DNA from: Anaspis maculata
Taxonomy: Eukaryota; Arthropoda; Insecta; Coleoptera; Scraptiidae
Assembly: GCA_949128115.1 (NCBI GenBank)
Contig: OX421964.1
Location: 1,364,001 to 1,428,000 of the forward strand
Direction: 5' to 3'
Length of the DNA stretch: 64,000 nucleotides
Shown: one piece after another, positions 56,118-64,000 of the stretch
How positions within the stretch are numbered: the first letter of the stretch is position 1
Layout of the letters: every line of letters begins with the position of its first letter
Program-made: the position numbers and the translations under genes
The notes under the pieces: model-generated
Told to the model about the DNA's origin: nothing
Seen by the model: only the letters and a program-made list of their open reading frames with translations
Databases searched by the model: none

Positions 56118-57200
56118 TTCTGTTCTTCTTCTTCGATTTCCAGAATATTTCTGAAAGATTTCTAAGGGACTCCTTGGGTTTGTTGAGGACGTATGAATTT
56201 TTGGAAATTTCTGCAGCATTTCCAGGTATTTACAAAAATGTCTACGAGATTTTGCCGAAAATTTCGAGTTATTTTGAGGATTCCGAAAAATTGCTACTAA
56301 TTTCTCAACATTTCTATTGTATTGTATTGTTGGATGGCAAAAACCAAGCTGGCCTGGTCGAAGCTGATAAGTCGAAGCAAAAACAACACCAGCAGAAACT
56401 TGAGATATCAAACTCGTCGCTTCCGAACAATAACAAATCCGCAGATTCGAAGATGGAACTTCCGCAAAATCGCAACAAGGGTCAATTGAGGAAGCAAATG
56501 GGACCAGCTGGCAGCGGTGTGCCTAGGTGCTCTGTCATTCTTGCTCAGCCATCCACAACGGATCATAAGAGTGGAGAAGCTGAATGGAAAAAGGTCGAAA
56601 AGCGAAAATCAAAATCCAGGACTTTTGTGGTTACCTCCTCCGGCCTGACAAAGGCAAATCCAGAAATCTATGAAGACTTGTATGAGATTCTAGGGATTTT
56701 TGGAGAATTTTATGAGATTTTTGAAGAGTTCCGATGCATTTCTGAAGATTTCCACATAATTCCCAAAGGTGATTACGAGATTTTTGAGAATTCCTGAAGA
56801 AATTTCTAGGGATTTCTGTAGATTTCTATGGCAAATTTGAGGATTCTTGAAGATTTCGTTCAGAATTTCGTGAGGATTTTCGAATATTTCTACGGAATGT
56901 CCAAGGATTTCTGGAGCTTTCTACAAGTTTTTTGAGGTTTTCTAAAGATTGTTCACGGGGTTTCTGGGGATTTCCAAGGATCTATGAGAATTCCTTGGCA
57001 GTTCTGGGATTGGAGATTTCAATAGATCTATGGGCTAGAGTGAAGATTTTTATGAAATTTCCAGTGCTTTCAAGATTCCTAGGGATTTGTGAGACTATTT
57101 TTCTTATTAAGTAACGCATATTCACTTTGGGGATTTCTGAAAGATTCTACAAGATTTTTGACAATTTCCAAAGATTTCTATGGAATTGTCCCCGTGAAGA
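56118..57200. repeat. GATTTCT-type minisatellite, second locus, interrupted
   Basis: Same motif as 7140-11310 (TTTCTAGGGATTTCTGNAGA variants). It is interrupted at about 56330-56650 by a segment of different character. The 258-codon plus frame 56021-56797 starts in the truncated transposon, runs through the minisatellite and the insert, and is therefore chimeric; I do not call it as a gene. Confidence 0.7.
56334..56650 (+). pseudogene. Hydrophilic coding-like insert in the minisatellite (retroelement ORF1 suspected)
   Basis: About 105 codons of Gln/Lys/Asn-rich sequence. They include SKQKQHQQKLEISNSSLPNN, GVPRCSVILAQPSTTDHKSG and EAEWKKVEKRKSKSR. The codon composition is unlike the AT-rich minisatellite on both sides, and W-x-x-V-x-x-R/K stretches occur in Gag-like ORF1 proteins of retroelements. 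The frame stays open across it, but both ends fade into minisatellite. Function and family are not established. Confidence 0.35.
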
Positions 57201-57204
57201 AAAT

Positions 57205-58635
57205 CAGTGCTCGCAATTCCCATTTTCGAGGCTCATCTCTTACGAGGCATATTATACTGGACGTTTCTTGCTAGTCTTCGTAAGAGAATCACCCAGTGAA
57301 TTTTGACGCAACGTCACTGGAATAGCCTGTATATACTAGGTATACGTTTCTTGCATTCTGATGTTACTGTACTGTGAGTTGAAAAATTTTGCATGAAATT
57401 GATGCCGTTGCCAAAAATGAACACAGGGAGATACATTTCAAAAATATATTGAACTAATTTGGACTTCTAACTGGAGGCTCGCTGTGGGCGTCAGTTTCTA
57501 AAAATTAGCTTGATTGCGCACAGCAAAAATGAAGAAAGCTAACCTTCGTTGCACGTTACACGCTCCCCCTTTCACAACAACACAGCACCTTGTTTAGTAA
57601 TTAAATTTCCGGTTTTTAATGCCGCGTTGGCGTTTGAGGTCGTGCTCATACCTGAAAGTTTCGCGCTTCCTAACGAAACCCGAAACTTTATTAGGAATTT
57701 TAGTATACTTGCAAAGTTGCTTGTTACTTCCGCACTTAGATTACAAAGTCGCCGTGATGCCGATTCAATTAAGACTTTGCCACTAACATGACAGAGCTAT
57801 GCCGCACGTAAGCTTCGGCAGGAGCTTTATCGGGACGAACTTTTCGAAGAATCGAAGCCAAGTGCTTATAACAAACATTATGATTTAGACACTTCCTTCC
57901 AGTAGGTACTAGAATTACCATAGGTACCTGCTCTAGTTCGGGAAGTGGTGCGTGTGCGCATCGTTAAAAACCCATTTATGCCTCGCGGCGGTGTATAGAT
58001 GCGGATTAGATAAAAGCCCTTGGCTAAGGAGAAAAATCCGTCTTTTTCAATGTTCCCCTTCTGCAGTTTATGATGCGGGGTTGGCGTGTATATTAGCCCG
58101 GGGAAAATTAAGGCGCCAAGGTTTTTTCAGTGGCTCGGTAAGTTTGCGGGGCGAAGCCGCAAAGCGAGAAAAAATTGCCTCCTTGCGAAGTGCGGGTACG
58201 CAGCTCTAAATTTTAATTTCCGACTTCTTGATGGAAAAATGCGATTAAAATTTCACTATCCCATGCCCGGTGGCCGGGTTTACGCACAATATAGCACGCG
58301 TTTGAAAAATTGCGGGCCCTGTGTTTGCGCAAACAATAAAATCGAGTTGTCCAAACAAGCTTCGCGTTTAATCTATATTTGATCGCGTTTCATGTTAAGC
58401 ATGATCGAGATTTGAAAATTGGCTCTGTTGTGCATGTGAATAGCTTTTAAAATATTAAGGGTTATGCTCCGGTTCCGAAGATGTTTCATTCATTTTTAGG
58501 TACTTGAGGATATTCATCGAGTACAACGAGGGCGAAAAATGCGTTTTAGCAATTTAGAAACAACCAGATCAGCTTGTTTGGGTTGGAGTTTGCCTCTTTT
58601 GCAGAGCTAGTGGGAAAAGTGGATTTTTGTCGCTT
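57205..58635. other. Region without recognised gene
   Basis: Less AT-rich than the surroundings and apparently single copy. Plus frames of 80-98 codons (57549-57791, 57952-58209, 58086-58382) overlap in different phases and show no motif. Nothing can be supported. Confidence 0.35.
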
Positions 58636-58639
58636 GACA

Positions 58640-59410
58640 ATAATTGTGAAAATATGACGGGGCGCTCAGTAACAACCGACAAGGCTCTGTCGCTTGCGCA
58701 ATACAAGAAATCCAGCAACAGCTTCAACATGAATCGAAAAAAATTGTGAAAATGTTGAAGGGCACTGAAAAATACTTGACAAGGCACAGCTCTTTGCTTG
58801 TGCAATGTAGCAAGAAATGGGGTTGCATTGTAGAACACGAGGTAGAACAGCTAATAGCTGAATGTCGCCTCGTAGAATTAGTCAATTCAATAAATAAAAA
58901 TGGAAAAAATTTCGCCACAATTGCAACATGAGAATATAAAAAGTTGAAAACTTCAATCGGAAAAAATCATGAAATAATCGCACCCAAACAAACTCGACAA
59001 GGCTCTGTCTTTCGCTTACGTGATGTTGAAAGAAATTTTAACACCAATTCTAACACAAAAACATTAAAAAATTGCTGAAGTAGATCTCATGAACAACTGT
59101 GAAAATCTTACGGGGCGCTCAGTGAAAACAGGCAAGGCTCTGTGGCTTGCACAATGTCACAAGAAATGCAAAGAACTCGGCAACGGTTTCAACATAGAAA
59201 CTTCGGAAACTGCAAAATTAAACCTAAAAAAAAAAGTGAAAATGTTACGGGGCACTGAAGGAGACTCGATAAGGCTCTGCTTTTCGCTTGCGCAATTACG
59301 CAAGAAATGACAAATTGAACACGAATCAAAACGAGAACATACAAAATAGCGGAAACAGACCGCACAAAAAATGGTGGTAATGTTATATGGGCACTAGATA
59401 AAAAACTTGA
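58640..59410. repeat. Diverged tandem repeat, about 110-140 bp unit
   Basis: The unit GTGAAAATGTTACGGGGCAC, then GACAAGGCTCTG and CGCTTGCGCAATG with CAAGAAAT, recurs from about 58647, 58746, 58980, 59098 and 59235, with a worn copy near 59375. Copies differ by many substitutions and small indels. Confidence 0.75.
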
Positions 59411-59908
59411 CGTCTGTCACCAAAGCGTTTTCTACAATGCACACAACCTCAACACGCTGTGGCTTCGGCACGCTGTTTCTTCCCAGTTGTTTCAGTGCCT
59501 GCTGCTTGTATAGGTATCTTTACCGGATTTATGTCATCTTATGCCATTGTGTCGAGTGCTTTTCTGATCAGGCTAGCTTTTGGCCATGTTAAGACCCCCA
59601 GGCAATTTTACAACAACTTCAAGAATCCTACACGAAATCTCTCTGTATCCAGCAATCTGTGAGTACACAAATAGGACAACCAGAACAAAGACTCTGTAAA
59701 AAAAAATAAAACAATACCATGTTATTTCCGTGACATCTCCAGCAAGAGCCAACTACCCTAGAAGGCTTTGTTACCAAACTTCACATAAAATTTCCATTCA
59801 TAAGAAGGACATGAATTTTAGGAAAATTATTCTAGTCCATAGCAGATGTGGAGCACAAGAGACCATAATCTATTTCCATAAACAAATTTTTTTATATCTT
59901 ATAGTATA

Positions 59909-59949
59909 CGGGGTGTTTCAAAAAGCTTCCAAATTTTTTTGACACCTTG
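59909..59949. mobile_element. 41-bp mini foldback with TA flanks
   Basis: It starts CGGGGTGTTTCAAAAAG and ends TTTTTTTGACACCTTG, near-inverted, between TA at 59907-59908 and 59950-59951. It is closely similar, in opposite orientation, to 63349-63388. Confidence 0.6.
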
Positions 59950-60369
59950 TATCTAAATATTGGAAATGATGCGGCTATTTCTTCAGAATCCAGATATACA
60001 GGGTGTTTCAGTGACTTTGCATAATTCTTCGGAAGGTGACTCCTCTTAAGAAAATAAGTCAAAAAGTATAAGTAAAATTTTTTCCTCAAGTGCTCCCTGA
60101 GACAGTTACAGCCCCTCAAAGGTGCAAAGTGCAACAAAGTTTTTAATGATTTGTTCAAGAACTGTCAAAGATACGAGCTTCAAATTTGATATTTCCGATA
60201 GGCTCGTTCAATCCAAATTTTTTATTCCTCTTGCATTTTTTCCATAGGATGTGCCATTCTAAAGTGGAAGTGAAAAAAATACGAACGTGTCTAGAATAAT
60301 TTTCAACATGATTCAAATCCCCTCTAATTTCGCTGCCACTGGTTGGATTTGTTTAAAACTTTGCATGTA

Positions 60370-61908
60370 CAGGGTGGTCCATCCTAGCGTAATTATCCCA
60401 TAGCGGTCTTACCGTTCAAGATAGAGAAAAAGATGTGAGAAAGAGGTTATATGGTTTGATGAGACCCATAACCTAAAATTATTTTCAGCTATACAGGTGT
60501 CCCATTTTGACGGGATCAACAAAACGTCAATTTTTTTAAATGGAACACCCTATATTTTTTTGTATTTTAGGATCCAGCTTTTTCAACTGTCTTATGCCTG
60601 TATTTTTGTATTCCAATTGTGTGACAGTGCTACCAACTAAAAATTAAAAACTGAAAAAAATTGCATTTCCACAGTTATCTTGAAAAAATCGTAGCGGCCT
60701 TGCTTTTCAAAACTAAGAAATGAAACTTGACATGGTGATAGTCAAGTCAAAGACCAATATCACAAAGTCAAACAATTGCGATTTCTTGATACAGAGCGTT
60801 CACAAAAAAAAATCAAACTTTACAATTTTCAAAGTCTCATAACTCATTTTTTTCATATAGCATACCCCTAATTTTATAACGTTATCTGATAGCTTTTTTT
60901 ATCCTCTTTCATTTTTACTGGGAGTATCCTACCCTTGAACTTCATTTTTTTCGAGATAATCGGAAATTTTCACAAAATTTGTGATTTTTTTATTTTTTTT
61001 CACAAATTGAGTTGGCCGTGATGAATGACAGACAAGCCAAATAGTACGCAACTCTCAGTTGGTCAGTCTGAATATTATCAAACAAAAAAAAAATGGCTTC
61101 AACGCAGAAAAAAACAAAGTGGGATCCTGGATATCTGGATTATCACCAGAATATCATATCAATCATTTTCTCTCGCGTAAAGTCATTTTTCTTTGTTCGA
61201 CAATATTCAGACTGACTAACTGAGAGTTGCGTACTATTTGGCTTGTCTGTCATTCATCACGGCCAACTCAATTTGTGAAAAAAAATAAAAAAAACACAAA
61301 TTTTGTGAAAATTTCCGATTATCTCGAAAAAAATGAAGTTTAAGGGTAGGGTACCCCTAGTGAAAATGAAAGAAGATAAAAAAAAGCTATCAAATAACGT
61401 TATAAAATTAGGGGCATGCTATTTGAAAAAAATGAGTTATGAGACTTTGAAAATTGTAAAGTTTGATTTTTTTTGTGAACGCCCTGTATCAAGAAATCGC
61501 CATTGTTTGACACTGTGATATTGGTCTTTGACTTGACTATCACCATGTCAAGTTTCATTTCTTAGTTTTGAAAAGCAAGGCTGCTACGATTTTTTCAAGA
61601 TAACTGTGGAAATGCAATTTTTTTCAGTTTTTAATTTTTAGTTGGTAGCACTGTCACACAATTGGAAAACAAAAATACAGGCATAAGACAGTTGAAAAAG
61701 CTGGATCCGAAAACGCAAAAAAATATAGGGTGTTCCATTTAAAAAATTTGACGTTTTGTTGATCCCGTCAAAATGGGACACCTGTATAGCTGAAAATAAT
61801 TTTAGGTTATAGGTCTCATCAAACCATATAACTTCTTTCTTACATTTTTTTCTCTATCTTGAACGGTAAGACCGCTATGGGATAATTACGCTAGGAGGGA
61901 CCACCCTG
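60370..61908. mobile_element. 1.54-kb foldback element
   Basis: CAGGGTGGTCCATCCTAGCG and its inverse are flanked by TA (60368-60369 and 61909-61910). The palindrome is close to perfect and centred near 61130. An inner symmetric pair CAGGTGTCCCATTTTGACG (60494) and inverse (ending 61784) lies 124 bases inside on each side. The centre holds a 40-codon frame (61093-61215). Confidence 0.85.
61093..61215 (+). CDS. 40-codon ORF at the centre of the 1.54-kb foldback (doubtful)
   Basis: It reads MASTQKKTKWDPGYLDYHQN and ends with TGA. The only nonpalindromic part of the element is here. The start K-K-x-K-W-D-P-x-Y recalls the N-termini of some BED/hAT-type and related domesticated transposases (R-K-W-x-x-x-Y), but after Y the similarity stops. 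The last 15 codons lie in the arm. It could be a captured exon start or chance. Confidence 0.2.
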   Translation: MASTQKKTKWDPGYLDYHQNIISIIFSRVKSFFFVRQYSD

Positions 61909-61910
61909 TA

Positions 61911-62658
61911 CAGGGTGTTTACGCAAGATGGATACCCCCCCTTAAAAAACTTCCCCTTTGCGAGAATTTGAAAAAGAAAAAACTTTCCTGGGACAATTTT
62001 TGCCGTAGTTTCTGAATATGTCAAGTACAATTTTTTACTTCGTCCCACATACAGGGTGTCGCAATTTAATTTTTTTTCCCCGAAACACTCTTTCATTTAT
62101 TATCAAAATCGATGCACATTGTTATCCTGATTAGGAACATGCAAAAAACTTCTAGATTTTTTTTGGAAGAAAAATTAAAAAATTCACAATGCCATCTCTA
62201 AAAATATCTACTTTTTGAGAATGATGGACCCATTTCAGAATTCAAATATGTCCAAGATATTTTGTTCTACTGTTGAATGACATGGAATGACATAAAATGA
62301 CTGAACAAATATTAGGGACATATTTGATTCCTGGAATGAATCGATCTTTCTGAAAAAAATATATTTTTTTTGAGGTAGCACCGTGAATTTTTAATTTTTT
62401 TTCAGAAAAAATTTGAGAAGTGTCATGCATATTTGATCACGATAACAATGTCCATCGATTGTGGTGATGAAATACAGAGTGTTTCGGAAAAATTCCGAAA
62501 AAAATGCGACACCCTGTATATGGAACAAAATAGGAAATTATACCTGACATATTCAGAAACTACAGCAAAAATTGTTCCAAAAAAGTTTTTTCTTCTTTGA
62601 ATTATCTTGAAGGGGTAGTTTTTTATGGGGGGGGTATCCGTCTCGCGTGAACACCCTG
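61911..62658. mobile_element. 748-bp foldback element with two concentric shells
   Basis: The outer CAGGGTGTTTACGCAAGATG and inverse, and the inner CAGGGTGTCGCAATTT (62052) and inverse (ending 62516), are set in 141 and 142 bases. It shares the TA at 61909-61910 with the preceding element; its right TA is at 62659-62660. Confidence 0.85.
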
Positions 62659-62842
62659 TACATTTGCACTGTTAAGAAACTTCTCTACTTGAATTTGAAG
62701 TTCCTACTTTTGACGGTTTTTCAGCCAATAATTAAAAACTTTGTTTTTCTGCGTAGCTTTGAGGGGCTGTAACTCCCTTAGGAAACACTTCAGGAAAAAA
62801 TCTTACTTCTACTTTTCGATGCAGCCTAGACAGTAAAAAACT

Positions 62843-63226
62843 CAAAATGGCGGATGAAAGATGGCGGTCAAGTGACAAATGATTATACCATATAAGTCAA
62901 CTTTATATGGTGGTCATGTACGCATTCGATTGGCGTTTGCACCACATCGATATCTCTTTTTGTTGAGGCATAATTCTCCTAGTTCTATCACCTCGAAACA
63001 TGTTCAATAGTGAAAATACAAGATGGCGGCGGGACATCAATTGTCGAAAATTGCCTGCAAATTTCATTTTAATCGGATCACTTTTAGAGAAATTCAAAAT
63101 GGCGGATCAAAGATGGCGGCAGAATAACAAAAAACCAAAAGTCAACTTGACATCCTGGACATATGTACTATTGATCAGCGTTTACTTCACATCGATATCT
63201 TTTTTCCCTGAGGAGTTATCCCGGGT
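62843..63226. repeat. Tandem duplication (about 250 bp) with repeated AAGATGGCGGC motifs
   Basis: AAAATGGCGGATNAAAGATG occurs at 62845 and 63096. The following sequences (GTCAACTT, TTTNCNNCACATCGATATCT, GAGGNNTTATCC and others) also correspond. A further CAAGATGGCGGCGGG is at 63019. The inverse, GCCGCCATCTT, is the YY1/Pho core context. Confidence 0.65.
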
Positions 63227-63252
63227 ACGGACGGACGGACGGACGGACGGAC
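63227..63252. repeat. (ACGG)n microsatellite
   Basis: Six to seven tandem ACGG units directly after the tandem duplication. Confidence 0.9.
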
Positions 63253-63348
63253 AAAGTGAAGCTAAAAGCGCCTTTTTCCCAGTTTTTGGGAAAGTGCGCT
63301 AAAAACAGTTCACTAGCTCGTGTAGCCGCCATTTCCAAGATTTAGATA

Positions 63349-63388
63349 CAAGGTGTCTAAAAAAATTTAACTTTTTTTTAACACCCTG
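63349..63388. mobile_element. 40-bp mini foldback with TA flanks
   Basis: CAAGGTGTCTAAAAAAATTT at the left and TTTTTAACACCCTG at the right end are near-inverted, between TA at 63347-63348 and 63389-63390. It is the same family as 59909-59949. Confidence 0.6.
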
Positions 63389-63627
63389 TATACTATAAGA
63401 CACAAAAAAATGTTGGGGGCCAAACTTGAGTTCTACGGGAAAAATGGTTGAGAAAAATTTCTTTCCCCACCAATTTATTCCAACTGGAAAAATTCTAACA
63501 GAAGGGGGGGTTCGGTGGATCACCCTGTACTATTGGTGAGTCGTGATAATTATTTTGCCACAGGAATTCGCTGCAATCTTTTGAAATAACGAAAAAAGGG
63601 TTCGAAAGACCAATCTTTGATCCTATA

Positions 63628-63795
63628 CAGAGTGTCCAGAAAATGGCGGGAAAGCTCTCCAGTACGTTGTAAGGGATCCTTCAGGGAATTCCGAAAAAAT
63701 TACAAGAAAGATTCTTCGACTTGATTCTTTTGGGTCATCGAGGGTCAAAAACTGGTCATTCGAATAATAATTTTCTTAGTTTCTGGCTCACCTTG
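63628..63795. mobile_element. 168-bp TA-flanked element, CAGAGTG ... CACCTTG
   Basis: Terminus-like motifs stand in inverted orientation with TA outside each (63626-63627 and 63796-63797), but the arms beyond the first 7 bases do not match well. It may be the worn ends of two different elements. Confidence 0.4.
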
Positions 63796-63823
63796 TAAAT
63801 AAAAATAATTCAATACACATCCA

Positions 63824-63972
63824 GGAGCCGTATTCTCTAGCTCGTTATGCACTCGAACCGACAGATATCGCTATCGGTAATCAGACAAAAGCCAATCACA
63901 ATGGAGCTTGCCTAGCTACCGATAGCGATATCTGTCGGTTGGAGTGAATAGCGAGTTAGAGGATACGGCTCC
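63824..63972. mobile_element. 149-bp MITE with GGAGCCGTAT ends
   Basis: Arms of about 54 bases (GGAGCCGTATTCTCTAGCTC and CGACAGATATCGCTATCGGT, inverted at the right) surround a 40-base loop. No clear target duplication. It is noncoding. Confidence 0.75.
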
Positions 63973-64000
63973 AGTAGTAGATATTTTTTTCTCATAATTC

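Larger units (their letters stand above)
59999..62850. mobile_element. Compound foldback: outer arms with two elements in its centre
   Basis: The left arm 59999-60366 (CAGGGTGTTTCAGTGACTTT onward, with TTACAGCCCCTCAAAG) and a partial right arm 62661-62830 (inverted CTTTGAGGGGCTGTAA) belong to one outer foldback whose right terminus is lost. Two complete foldbacks (60370-61908 and 61911-62658) sit side by side at its centre. Confidence 0.65.

Noticed and set aside
56021..56797. 258-codon plus frame
   Set aside because: Chimeric: it begins in a truncated transposon and runs through minisatellite on both sides of an insert.

Overview
This is a eukaryotic, AT-rich, gene-poor and extremely repeat-rich window, most likely from an insect. 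Species and order cannot be fixed from the sequence. The reasons are many TA-flanked foldback elements with CAGGGTG ends, non-LTR and Ty3/gypsy retrotransposon remnants, a GIY-YIG (Penelope-like) remnant, hAT- and piggyBac-type termini, and several kilobase-scale degenerate minisatellites. I found no intact host protein-coding gene, no tRNA or rRNA gene and no CRISPR array. Every recognisable protein is a decayed transposon product.

Layout. 1-4250: two degenerate minisatellites, the first with a higher-order repeat, separated by a short ACGAATTGTCC array. 4255-7130: AT-rich DNA holding a concentric foldback element (5514-6686). 7140-11310: a GATTTCT-type minisatellite interrupted by a GIY-YIG remnant with a hammerhead-like fold downstream (7691-7765), an unknown insert, and a LINE 3' end. 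12002-16073: a 4.07-kb hAT-type element with a perfect 8-bp target duplication, filled with minisatellites. 17080-19066: nested foldbacks. 19331-23400: a minus-strand LINE with a 13-bp target duplication, itself hit by a foldback (19392-20477). 24388-30075: MITE, composite element and another foldback. 30281-33770: a gypsy RT scrap and unrecognised DNA. 33775-37790: another minisatellite. 38032-38700: a broken transposase. 42671-46200: a minisatellite made of heat-shock-element-like inverted pentamers, with an exact 600-bp higher-order repeat, ending in a TATA box.

49500-57200 is a nested pile-up: a gypsy element is interrupted by a jockey-type LINE whose 5' part is inverted (twin-priming pattern). 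That LINE carries a piggyBac-like element and a CACTGAG-ended element, which in turn contains a CAGGGTG foldback. 58640-64000 has a diverged tandem repeat, a compound of foldbacks sharing one TA, a tandem duplication with YY1/Pho-like motifs, and MITEs as small as 40 bp.

The most notable items are: the hAT-type element whose interior is minisatellite; the family of Russian-doll CAGGGTG foldbacks with symmetric inner shells; the HSE-like satellite joined to a TATA promoter; the hammerhead-like fold next to a Penelope-like remnant; and the twin-primed LINE.
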